Source: Coremacera marginata
Lineage: Eukaryota; Arthropoda; Insecta; Diptera; Sciomyzidae
Assembly: GCA_914767935.1 (NCBI GenBank)
Contig: OU612045.1
Coordinates: forward strand, 152,234,059 to 152,298,058
Reading direction: 5' to 3'
DNA: 64,000 bases
Under the pieces are notes generated by a model. The model saw only the letters and a list, made by a program, of their open reading frames with translations, was not told the DNA's origin and searched no databases. Shown here in pieces: positions 1 through 10,860 of the stretch (its first letter is position 1; each line of letters starts with the position of its first letter). A program made the translations under genes and the position numbers.

Positions 1-66
1 AGAGCTGATGACGTCGGCCGAAACCCGGACACGGGTTGTTACAGCCACCTAAGTAAGTAAGTAAGT
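1..66 (+). mobile_element. 3' tail of a LINE (family A), cut by window edge
   Basis: The segment ends in CACCTAAGTAAGTAAGTAAG and matches 55146-55205, the 3' end of another LINE copy, almost base for base over its whole length. The (TAAG)n tail is the 3' terminus of this non-LTR family. The body of the element lies left of the window. Confidence 0.85.
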
Positions 67-904
67 TTCTTATGTACCTTTTACAGAATGTACAGTTTTA
101 AAAAGGCGCAGTTTCATTGAAAAAAGAATGCCAAAAATTATCAAAATTTACAAAATATTAAGCTTTTCACAAAATTATCAAGAGTAGAACTGAATTACAG
201 TATAGTACAGTATAAAACTGAAGTACAGTAGCTTTTTCAAAAAATATTATGGTGATCTTAAAGAAAAATATAAAGGATCGAAACAGCAAGAATATTCTTG
301 TTAAGCTGAATGAATCGACAACCATTAGTGAAGTAAGTTTTCCATGTATTTACTTCTTTTACAATTATTCCACGACTTCTTTCCTAATTCAAAACCATCA
401 GTATTTGTAAAAATAACGTTTTAATGGCTCTAGTTAAATCTGAAAAAAGTATCTTTCAGTTCCAGATGACCGCTGTCGCTGTAAAGTTGTCAGCAATACA
501 AATGAAAAAAAAGGTCCACACACGCTTTTCAATTTTACCAGTTTTACTGTACTTACAGTACTTTTACCAGGAGTACTGTCACAGAGTGCGAAGAGGTGCT
601 AAGGAGGAGGCAGAAATGCAAGGAAAGCATACAACCTCTTATATTAATATTTGATTCCATCTTAGACCCAATTAAAATTTTTGGGTATTTTGATGAAAAT
701 AAATTCAAACAAAATTCAGTTTTATCAGAAATAGATTTTTTTTTTTTAATTTTTAATCTTTTTAATCTTGCCTACCCAATTGCTTTCAGTTTGTTATGGA
801 CTTTTATACAATTCATTTATTAAAACTCATTTGACATTGAAAGTCCTTAAATAACAACCCTCAAATTTTAACTTAAAAAGCCAGAGCCAGAGAAAGAAAG
901 AACC
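67..904. other. AT-rich stretch, no gene seen
   Basis: Only short unsupported reading frames and homopolymer runs. A short motif containing ACAGTA recurs at 195-232 and 545-580. I see no domain, splice structure or clear repeat boundary. Confidence 0.6.
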
Positions 905-1390
905 AACTTCTTTTATTATTGTTGAATATATATTTTATTCTTCATTCAATATTCTTCAATATGACTAAATTTATTCCTCATATTTACAAAATATTCTACA
1001 ATATGACTTAATTTTTGTTTTCATATTAACGAAATATTCATTAATTTGAATTATTTTATTCTTCATATTTACAAAAAATATACCTTCTTTTGTAAATATA
1101 GTATTATGCATAATATAAGATATTTTTCTGTTAATATGAAGAATAAAATAATTCAAATTAATGAAAATTTCTTTAATGTGAGAACAAAACTTAAGTCTTA
1201 TTGAAGAATATTTTGTTAATATGAAGAAAAAATTTAGTCATATTGAAGAATATTTTGTTTAAATGAATAAAGAAATTTGTCATATTGAAGTTATTTTGTT
1301 AAAAGGAAAAAGTAAATTCGTCATATTGAAGAATGTTTTGATACCCTGAAGAATGTCTTTCGTCAGATTGAAGAAAATTTTGTGAAATTA
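905..1390. repeat. Fold-back element with internal ~45-bp tandem units
   Basis: A perfect 29-bp inverted repeat pairs 1041-1069 with 1132-1160 around a centre near 1100. The symmetry continues outward imperfectly, pairing 945-1040 with 1161-1255. Beyond it, units of about 45 bp that begin near TTGAAGAATATTTTGTTAA recur to about 1390. No protein is encoded. Likely a fold-back or MITE-like element. Confidence 0.7.
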
Positions 1391-1602
1391 AAGAATTGTT
1401 TTATTGTTTTTGTAAATTTTTTTTAAAACGAAATTTTTTTTTTTTTAAACATACAGTCGCGAAATTTCGTTAAAGCGAAAAAAAATTTTACAAATTAACC
1501 AACGGTTTTTTGTATTAACACCTAGGAGGTGATGACCGTATATTGATCAACGTTTTATCAAATGAACCTCCTTTTTCTTCATAATCACCACCACAATCTT
1601 TT

Positions 1603-1741
1603 TGAGTGCGATGATGCTGATCAAAAATATAATTTTGGAAATTTAATGTGAATTTTTTTCCCTACCACTCCTCTTTACTGGCTTTACAAGCAAAGTGACA
1701 AAATTTAATATGCCCCTAATGCAGTACATGGGGGGTATAAA
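1603..1741 (+). repeat. Terminal part of non-coding repeat family X
   Basis: The stretch from GATGCTGATCAAAAATATA to the GGGGGGTATAAA end aligns with 33751-33862, the right end of the longer family X copy at 30306-33862. Shared features are the GCTGATCAAAAATAT block, a CCTAC/CCTGC-ACTCC block, and a short terminal palindrome around AATTTAATATRCCCC. Confidence 0.7.
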
Positions 1742-2984
1742 CAGTATTGTTATACAATTAATATGAGTAATTAAAAGTCATCACACAATTTAACATTTAC
1801 AATCGTTAATGTTTTGGTTTGGAAAAATGTTTAACGGAGTTTTGCTTATTGGGAGCCCCACTACCAGAATATTTTAGAAGTTTCTTTGGTACCGACGTAG
1901 TGTCGGACGGTGTTATAATAAATTAATTATGTATATAAATATTTTACGCACCTCAAAACTATCAGTCTGATTATCCAGTATTTATTGTTTAGTATGTAAT
2001 TGGATATGAAAATGTTGATATTGTATTATTTATTGGTGTCGTTCGTGTTGTTGTTTTTGTTGTTGTTGATGGTATTGCATATTTAAGCATAGTAGTTGGA
2101 TTTTGTGGAAATGTATATGTAAGAAATAGCAAATAATTTTCATTGATATGTTAATCATTATCCAATTAATACGCATATAAATGATAGTTACAGGAAATGC
2201 GCAAATAATTTAAAATTTGAAGTGAAAATATGAGGAAAGAGGAGATAAAAATTTACAAATAGAAAATAAATTCAGAAGACAGATAATACAATAAAAAGCA
2301 AATTGAACGCCTAATAAGAATACATACAAAGAGATACTTTAAAAAAAGGAATAAAGAGACAAAAATACAGAAAAGTGGCTCAGACTTATTTTATGTTAAA
2401 AATAACTCATATAAAAAGCAGTTGCATCAACATGCAATTAAGACCATGGAACATTAAAATTTTCTATTTCTTTAAAGTATAAGAAAATAATTGTTATATA
2501 CATAGAAAAAAGAGAAGAACTTTTACGTAAAAATATATATGTAAAATGCAGCTTAAGTAACCCGGTGATTTCGATCAGTCAACGAATTGGTTTAGGTACG
2601 CTAACAATTTCTTAATGTTAATGTATTACAATTGTATTAGGTAGTCTAACTGCGAGAGTAAATAAAGCATCTAAATATTTAGATAAACTTTCAGCCATGA
2701 AATAGATAACAAAGGTCTGCATGAATGTATTTGATACTATAAAGTGCATCCAGCATTTTATTGTCTTGTTCTCTATTTACTTTATTCATTAAAGCAAAAG
2801 CAAACTCAATATAGCATTCTCTCACAAAAAAGTGCTCACTCTACTGTATGTGTAAGCCAAAATAAGCACTTTCTCATTATTTTAAAATGTTCTATACATT
2901 CGATATGATAAAATAGAAACAATAAAATCAATGCAAAAAACAACGAGCACACCAAGCAAAACAAATATGCTATAGAGAAGTAAC
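1742..2984. other. No gene seen
   Basis: AT-rich, with no supported coding region. The right end (about 2815-2984) shows weak inverted similarity to 4360-4705 and may be the outer part of the fold-back element that follows. Confidence 0.5.
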
Positions 2985-4370
2985 TGCATCCGATACAGAG
3001 ACCTGCAGCGAATCGTTTTTTATGATTCTAAATCACTCGACAAAAACCAAGTGTGAGTACGTGCTGTTGCGCACAACAACAACCACATCCACGCGAAGCA
3101 TTCTCATAACAGCGATGAGCGACGAGTGCCGTTGCTTTCACTCATCGCTCGTTAGAAAGACTGCTGAATTCTAAGCATATGATTCTAAGCACCCTCAATG
3201 ACTCTAGAGTCATTGAATGATTTGCGTGCACTTCAGTATTGGCGTGCGTTTTCCTTGTTTTACTTTTGTTTTGTGTTTTACGTGTTGATTAAGATAAATA
3301 GCCAGCTTCTAAGTTGTGAATCGCTAGTTAAAAGAATTAAATTTTAGCAAACTAACTTTATTCTTGTATGTTGTCTATTATTTGTTTCTTGTTGTTATTG
3401 TGTTGTTTTTAATCAATTTTTTTAAATCACTTTCTCACTTGCAATGATGAATTGCTGAGAACCTTTATGTTTAGGGATGCCATAAGGAAAGCGGCAATCC
3501 AAAATAAACAGGACTGCCGCTTTTAAAAGCTGTAATAGTATATATTATTTCTATTTATTTTAATAGAATGTTAATTATAATTGTCATATAAATGTTAATT
3601 AAACCTTTTCTATAAACCAAGTTGTTTTTGTTGAAAATATGTTAATGTGTAAATCAATAATTTTTTTATGTATGTATTTATATTATAAAAACTCTTGAAT
3701 GAATTTTTAAATTATTATTTTTTTTTTAATAATATTTAAAATTATAAAATTTAAATATTATTAAATTATATTTTATTAAATTATATTTATTATTTTAATA
3801 AATCTTAAAAAATTTTTAATATTGTTTTTTCAATAATATTTTCACAATTTTGCAATCATTTCTATCAATGATTTAAATTTATTAATTTAATATTTAAATA
3901 TATTTAATATTTATAAATATTTAAATTTTTAATATTTTTAAAGAATATTTAAATGTTTTTTTTTATTAAGTATATGCATTTAAATATTTTTTTAATACTA
4001 TTTTCAGATTTATTTTCATACATTTGCGGAGTCCGCTAGTATTATATGTATATAATAATAAATTTATGTATTATATGTTTAATAAAATATGTCAGCAGTA
4101 ACACTGCACGCGATTTCCCTTAATGACTCTAGAGTCATAAGGAATGAGTCTAGAATCATTAGAATCATTGAGCGGCATTCTTATGAGCGATGAGTGAAAG
4201 CGGCGGTACTCGTCGCTCATCGCTGTTATGAGGATGCTTTGCGTGGAAGTGGTGGTTGTTGTATGCAACCGCACGCACTCGCATTCGGTTTTTGATGGAT
4301 GATTTATAGCCATTCGTTCGAATCATAGACTCGTTGCAGTTCTCTGATCCGATGTGATCTTTTTGGCACT
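2985..4370. mobile_element. Fold-back element with ~240-bp inverted arms
   Basis: Left arm about 2985-3222; right arm about 4100-4360. The arms match in inverted orientation through many blocks, for example CATAACAGCGATGAGCGACG at 3105 against its complement near 4215. Each arm contains a TGACTCTAGAGTCA palindrome (3199 and 4124). The 0.9-kb loop is AT-rich and non-coding. Weaker inverted matches at 2835-2850 and 4685-4702 suggest a longer original element. Known fold-back elements have this architecture; no transposase is present. Confidence 0.8.
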
Positions 4371-4796
4371 GATTTGAACCAGAGAAAGCTTCAAGCACAA
4401 AGCAATAACCACATACATTGTTTGTTGGCAAGTTGTTGTCTTTTCGTTAGTTTTATATTCATTTTATGCTTTTTACCTATTATTTTTCATTTTCTTATCA
4501 TTTTCAGAAATAGTAATAAAATAACAAATAACTCAGTGTCCAACACTGAGCATTTTAAAACATTTCAAAATTACTTTATATGCTTGCTTTAATGAAATCG
4601 TATTTTTTCTTGTTTTCGTTATGCTTTATGCTGGTTTTTTCTTGCTCTCTATGTTATTTGCATTTAAATGCTGTTAAAGATGAGAGATGAATAGAGTGAG
4701 CATGCTAACCACAAACAAATGTCTTGCAAGCATAACCGTGTAGCTCTTTAATAGATAAGACACATTAATTAGAAGAATTATCTTATCTTTCTTTTT

Positions 4797-5190
4797 AACT
4801 CTGTCCACTTCAGAGTAGGTAAGCCACCTACTAAGTATAGAAAACTATCTAATTATTTAGATTACATTCCCACTTAAGAGTGGAAATAGCACGTACATAT
4901 TTTAGAAAAATCAACTATTTATTTTGATAGTTTGCCAACTTTAGAGTAGGAAAAATCACTACTTATTTTAGAAAATTTGTCTAATTATTCAGATTACTTT
5001 TTTACTTAAGAGTTGGAATACATATTTTAGAAAAGCTATCTATTTATTTTGATATTTGACCAACTAGAGAATATGTAAACCAACTACTTATTTTCGGAAA
5101 TTTATCCAATTCCTTAGATAATTTTGTCCACTTTAAAGTTGGTATGGAAACTACATTTTTGTAGTCAAATTATCCAATTATCTAGATTCA
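4797..5190. repeat. Degenerate ~65-bp tandem repeat, six units
   Basis: Six consecutive units share the order CACTT-AGAGT-GG, ACTACTTATTTTAGAAAA, then an ATCTAATTATTTAGATTA-like block. They start near 4798, 4865, 4931, 4997, 5055 and 5120. Alternate units resemble each other more than neighbours do, which suggests a two-unit (~130-bp) higher-order period. Confidence 0.7.
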
Positions 5191-5335
5191 TAAGCCAATC
5201 AAAATTAATTTTTAATGTTATTTTAAAATTTTATTAATTTAAACTATTATTGTTTTTAAATATTAAATTAATTTAAAAGTAATTGATTAATAAAACTTAA
5301 CATTTAATTAATAATGTTGACAAGTAAAACGCGAG

Positions 5336-5595
5336 TTATTCTGAGCCAACAATTTGTGAACAAATACGTAAACGGCCCACACAAATAATAACAGCATACC
5401 AACAATAGCAGCCATGACTGCACAAGCAGTCAGAGGTTTGCCTTTGTCAGTTTATAGTTCACGTAAGGTTCTTTAGCCGACACACGTAAATAACCGCCCC
5501 ACAGTCAGTCAAATTAGCTATCCTTCTTAGGTAAGTTTCGCTCTGTTATAGTGTGATATGTGCATTGCACAGACGCACAGGGGCTCAGAATAGGT
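5336..5595. mobile_element. Possible short MITE with ATTCTGAGCC ends
   Basis: ATTCTGAGCC near 5338 and its complement GGCTCAGAAT near 5584 bracket about 260 bp that is visibly less AT-rich than its surroundings. No convincing target duplication was seen, so this may be chance. Confidence 0.3.
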
Positions 5596-5944
5596 TTTCA
5601 TTGGCCAAAATTCTGTAACTTTTGAACCAATTGAAATATTTGAGTAATTTTTTTTAACTGACAGATAATTCCTTGAGTTTGTTGTGTTAAAAATTTGCTT
5701 AAAATTGATTTTGAACTATTTGATTTGATTTGAACTATTAAAATTTTTAACTCTTAGTATGTAATTATGCTTTTCTTATTTTTTTAATCTTCTTCATTTA
5801 TTAAAAATTGTCATATGTTTATAAATAAAACATTTTTTTAATAATTATTTATATGAGTTTTTACATAGGGACATTTTTTGTTTTTAATTTTTTTTTCTAA
5901 TATTATATTTATCTTACTAAAACAAGAACAAACATATTTTAAAT

Positions 5945-7638
5945 ATTATTTATTTGGCTGGAATATTGCTTGCAAATATTTCGTACTCAGTTCTGAAGTA
6001 TTTTCGTATAATAGCAGCTCTTTCGCTTCTTTAGCTAAGTTGATGTCTTCCACTTTCCATTGATGTCGCATAATAGAAATGAGCGGATATGACGTTGCCA
6101 ATAATATATTAAAAAGATCTTCATTTGTACAATTTTGTGACATTTTTCCGGTGTTGTGTTCTCAATAAAATCGTAATCCTGATTTCTTTTTTCTTGAGCT
6201 TCCTCTGATAGATCTTCAAATTGTACTAAATGATATTTAATGGCATCTTCTCCATGATAAAGGATTTTGTGAACTGTTGCAGTCATATTTCGCAGACATA
6301 TTTTTGCAGTTTCCTTAGCGTAATCACCAAATTTTTTTGCGTCAAATATTCTCATTGCATGCAAGTACTTCGATGATTATTTTAAACCTGAAAATAAGGT
6401 TTAAATCAACTCCTGTTATTTCACATGCTCTTTCCGGTACTGAGAAGAATCTTCTTGCTGTGTTTTCATCATTTGTATTGCCTGAACCTTGTTTTAGCTG
6501 ACCTATAATTAATCCATATTTTCGATATTCATCTTGGACTTGTTTCTTTTTTTAAACTTCGAAACTCCTTGTTGATGTCGGTGTTTCTTACTGGTCCTGT
6601 AGGTCCGAATTCCAAATCGTAAGTGATTTTCAGTATGTGTTCCATAAATCGTATTCTTGCATGTAGTGGTGATATTGATTTATCTGGGACTTGGTTTAAT
6701 TGGCTTGATGTTGTTTGGCATATGATGCAGCTGGATGAACCCTTTGCTTCAGTCAAAGCCTGGCCTACTTTCCCATCAATCATTGTAAGCACTAATCGGT
6801 AGCTTACTTCGATTTCCTGCCATTTAATTTATATTTGTAATGGCTGAAGCTGTGCAATATGGGTTCTGATATTGCTTACTTCTTTCTTAATGGTATCCTG
6901 GGTTTACTTTTTGAATTCAAATTTGATGGACCTGCAGTATTTCGTGGAAAATGGTGTGTGATTTTTCCAAATACCCCTGGTGTGCTTTGTGTTGGTCGAT
7001 GGCTCTGAGTCTTCCAAAATCTTTTTAATCGCAACGGTACAAATCACACTATGAACATATCCGTGCCCAAGGTATTTTCGCATAACAATTGCTTGTATTG
7101 TTTTTGTCCAGAAGAACCATCACATCCCTATTTGCAAAAATGAATTAACTTGCAGTTTCTAGTTATATTACTGGATAAGTTCTCATTGGGCAATAGTAAT
7201 GTGAGGTTTGAGTCGACTTGAGACTATTTCGACATGGATAATGCTGGCCTCGCCAGGTTGAGGCGGTCAGAGACGTTGCCATGTGAAGGTTCGCCCCCGG
7301 TTTCCAGTTTCTATATTGCTTCAACTCATTTTCTTTAAATGATTGTACCAAGCATTGTGGTGTGTGATCCAGTAATGAATTTTTCGGTAGTTTTTTAAGC
7401 TCACTGCACAGTAATCATGCATTCCAGCCATTTTTCATTATGTTTATAAAATCTTTCTTTCGTGTGGTTATACTGACTGTAGCGCTTTTTTAAATTTTTG
7501 ACGAAAACAGATAATTTCTCTTCTATGTCCAATGTTATTTCTTTAGTTTAGTTTTTTTTGAACGTAGCTTAGAACATTTTCCTGTTTTTTGTTTCTTAAA
7601 TACTCCTCAGTCAATTCTTTATAACTGAATCTCTTCAT
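5945..7638 (-). pseudogene. Transib (RAG1-core-like) transposase relic
   Basis: Several frames on the minus strand together read as a Transib transposase, the family that RAG1 derives from. In protein order I see: a likely start near 7638; a block with CDGSSGQKQYKQ near 7090, resembling the first catalytic Asp motif; MIDGKVGQALT followed by a Cys pair (CIIC) near 6720, resembling the zinc-binding region; SPLHARIRFMEHILKITYDL; then TVHKILYHG and LSEEAQEKRN near 6180-6260, resembling the RAG1 C-terminal motif with its catalytic Glu. It ends in a stop at 5946. Many stops and frameshifts interrupt it, so it cannot make a full protein. Terminal repeats were not recognised. Family assignment is from remembered motifs. 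Confidence 0.75.
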
Positions 7639-8714
7639 GATTTTCGAATCTATTTATTTCCAATTAATGAGATATTATTACAACTGAGATTGTATCCGAA
7701 TATCACTTCCTTATAAGCCTTTCCACACTGTAGTGCTTTTCTAAGCCATATATCAAGTATCAGTACCTGTATCTATTTACTTATTACCTGCACCCGTTCT
7801 ATAAAGGTAAAATTTAAAACTCCAAAACTTCACGTTTCATTCAGGTAGAATGAAATGGGTTAGTTAAAAAAAAACTCTAAATTCCTCAAAACTCGAAAAC
7901 TGCACATGTTTCGTACAGGTAAAATGAAATTGGTTGAATAAAAAAATAACTCTAGGTGCTAATGGAATTACCAGAACCTGTATTTATATTTTGTATATGC
8001 ACCTGTCTTATAGAGTTGGAATTAAAAGGGTAAATAAAACTCAAAAATCCTTTAAATTGCATGCAATAAAATACTTATTGGAATGCGTTTAAATTAGTGC
8101 CATTCGAATTGTCATTGTATGAGTAGTTTCAGTAAAACGAAAAAAAGCTTCTACGGGGGGATCGTGGGGGGTATACAAGTGTATATGGAGTGAAAGAGGA
8201 GACTTTCACCTTTCACTGGATGCTTTAATTTTTTTGATCCGTTTTGGTCCTTAGAAGTGCAATTCCACTAAAGTTAAAATTTATACAAAAAACAGTCATT
8301 TTGAAAACATTTCGTAACACCCAAAATATAAATAGTACAGCTTCAACCTCAGACAATAATTTAACGATAATAGTCCAACCAACATAACAAAAAAAAATCA
8401 ACCCTCTATTGATTATAGTTGGCGAGCAATGGCCATTCATTTTCGATGAAAAAATAAAAAGCTCACCTTTTTCTGAAATTACCAAAAACAGCTCTGTTTA
8501 ATCGCATGCCACGGCCACAATTTTAAATATTTTGACTTAAATTTTTGGCTACATAACTTTGGATATATTCACTACAAAATGGCGCAAAAATTGTATGAAT
8601 CGGTTACAACAAAAAAAAAGTGGGAGTTTTGACCAATGGATTTAACTCTTGAGACACAGTGAGGCCCGGTAAGAAGTCTGCACATACCCTCTGCAGTACA
8701 GATCTTGGGCAAAG
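7639..8714. other. No gene; weak internal duplication
   Basis: Two imperfect ~80-bp copies (about 7815-7890 and 7892-7965) share CAGGTARAATGAAAT-GGTT and AACTC-AAAACT blocks. The rest is AT-rich without a supported coding region. Confidence 0.5.
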
Positions 8715-9090
8715 CTTGGCACTGGCTACGGTGTGGATTGACTAAAGTCTCTGCTTTCTTGTTCCGATGCGTCGCACAGGTTTCAATGTGGATTGAACGG
8801 AGCCCCTGACTCTGCTTATTTGTATTTCTTATGCTTGGTACTGAGTTCGGTGTGGATTCACTGAAATCGCTGCTGTCTTGTTCAGGTGTGTTGTTTCGTT
8901 GTAGGTTGAACGGAGCCTCTGTCTCTGCTAGTTTGTATTTTTGTTGCTTGGCATTGACTTTGGTGTAGATTGAATGAACTCTCTGCTATCTTGTTCATGA
9001 GCATCGTAGAGGTTTCGTGTTGGATTGAATAGCACTGACTTCAGTGTGGATTGACTGAAGTCACTGAAATTGTGTTCGTAGGCCCCGCAC
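8715..9090. repeat. Tandem repeat, about four ~110-bp units
   Basis: Units start near 8715, 8834, 8945 and 9040. Each carries a TTGGCACTGACTTCGGTGTG-like block, a GGATTGACTGAAGTC block and TCTGCTNTCTTGTTC, often followed by GATTGAACGGAGCC. Units differ by 15-25% by eye and vary in length. The sequence is less AT-rich than its surroundings. Confidence 0.7.
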
Positions 9091-9309
9091 AGACTTCATT
9101 GCGAATTGAACGAAGGCTCTGCTTTCGTCAGCTTATATTGACAGTATTAAGGAGATTTCGTTTTTTGCGTTGAGGTGTATCTTCGGCGAGACACCAACAC
9201 CAAATCTACTACTCACTATACCGGAAAACCCGATACCAAATATATCCAGAGATATCCGATTGCCAACCGCTGACACTCACACACAAACTTACACATACTC
9301 ACACACCAC

Positions 9310-9513
9310 TGTTGCAAGACTGGCTACTCGCGCTGCGTAGGTAGTATTATACTAATTCTGAGTATTATTCTTCTATTCAACTAAATACTGTTAAATAAAC
9401 ATCAGTTATTTTAAATTGGAAACAACTGCGTCTTCTTATTTACCGAATGTTTGTCGATCCTGTGTTTGATCCTGAGACGGTTGAGCTACGCTCTTAAATA
9501 AAACCACGTCACA
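9310..9513. mobile_element. Possible solo LTR
   Basis: Begins TGTTGCAAGACTGGC and includes AAATAAA-type signals, as insect LTRs often do. If it ends with CA at 9513 there is no matching target duplication. If it ends at 9502, ACCAC flanks it on both sides (9305-9309, 9503-9507), but the end is then not CA. The two readings conflict, so confidence is low. Confidence 0.3.
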
Positions 9514-10214
9514 ATTGATTTGTATAATTAAATTATAATTTTATCTATATTTCTCATGAAACCCTAAGCTTTCGAATAAAAATTAAATGAATAAAAAAAT
9601 AAGTTCATTTTATAAACAAAATTTAAGTAGAATTTACAATTTTTAATTAGGTGAATAGCCTAGGAACAAGTCTAGTTTAATGAATCCGCTTAAATTTCAG
9701 AAAGTTGTTGCTACAAGGCATGGCAGAATTATAATTGTATCATTCGAACAAAGTAGCATTTTTTTCGTAGATTATAATGGTATTGAAGAAAAAGGACACC
9801 CCTGTGACCTAAGCAACGCCATGAAATTCAACTGGTTCATTAAAGTAGACTTAAGCCATAACAGATTGTTTGATTAATTCTGTAAGTAGAAAAGTTGCCG
9901 AAAAGATTTGGTGAAATAGAAAATTTCTTATTACCTTAACTAGGTTAAATAATAATTGAGCCCTGCATGAGCATGCTTTTTCGCCTCTGAATATATTATC
10001 TTGCTATAGAATAAAAAATGTCCTCTATCCCTTTTCTGCTTTGCTCATACCTGATCTTACACTCTATTTGTTTTATTCAGATATAAGAAACGAAGAGAAT
10101 GAGGGCACAATGCTTTAATAACACCAGCAGATAGCAAATAAAGTAGTATAAAATAACAAAAATATCAGTGTTCATACCCTGAATATTTAGCGAATATTTT
10201 TTTATTCGTTCGTT
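9514..10214. other. No gene seen
   Basis: A 65-codon frame at 9680-9877 (+) has no recognisable domain and no support from neighbours. The remainder is AT-rich. Confidence 0.5.
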
Positions 10215-10860
10215 CGTACAACGAATGTTTTTTGTATTGGGACCCAAGGAAGGGTGGTAGATAGGGGTTAGGTGTGTTGGGGAGAAATGTTGAGGAGCAA
10301 AAAATAATAGGACTAACTCACATATTTGACCCCTCTAGGAGATCATCTACGGCCGATATAAACTACTTTCGACAGCTTTTGTGTTTTTTGTATAGGGAGC
10401 CAAAGAAGGGTGGTAGATAGAGGTTAGGTGTGTTTGGGAGAAATGTTGAAGGGCAAAAAATAATAGGGCCAGCTTATATATTTGACCCCTCTAGGAGCTC
10501 AGCTACGGCCGATATAAACTATTTTCGACAGCTTTTGTGTTTTTTGCATGGGGAGCCAAAGAAGGGTGTAAGATAGGGGGTAGGTGTGTTGGAAAGAAAT
10601 GTTGAAGGGCAAAAAATAATAGGACCAGCTTATATATTTGGCCCCTCTAGAAGTTGAGCTACGGCCGATATAAACTATTTTCGACAGCTTTTGTGCTTAT
10701 TGTATGGGGAGCCAAAGAAGTGTGGTACATAGGGGGTAGGTGTGTTCGGGAGAAATGTTGAGGAGCGAAAAATAATAGGACCAACTTATATATTTGACTT
10801 CTCTAGGAGTTCAGCTATGGCCAATATAAACTATTTTCGACAGCTTTTGTGTCAATTGTA
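10215..10860. repeat. 156-bp tandem array, four units
   Basis: CGACAGCTTTTGTG recurs at about 10370, 10526, 10682 and 10838, giving an exact 156-bp period. Other shared blocks are GGGAGCCAAAGAAGGGTG, TTAGGTGTGTTGGGGAGAAA, AAAAAATAATAGGAC and CTACGGCCGATATAAACT. Identity between units is high, so the array is fairly young. Confidence 0.9.

Noticed and set aside
9680..9877. 65-codon plus-strand frame
   Set aside because: Looks protein-like in composition but has no domain and no partner exon.
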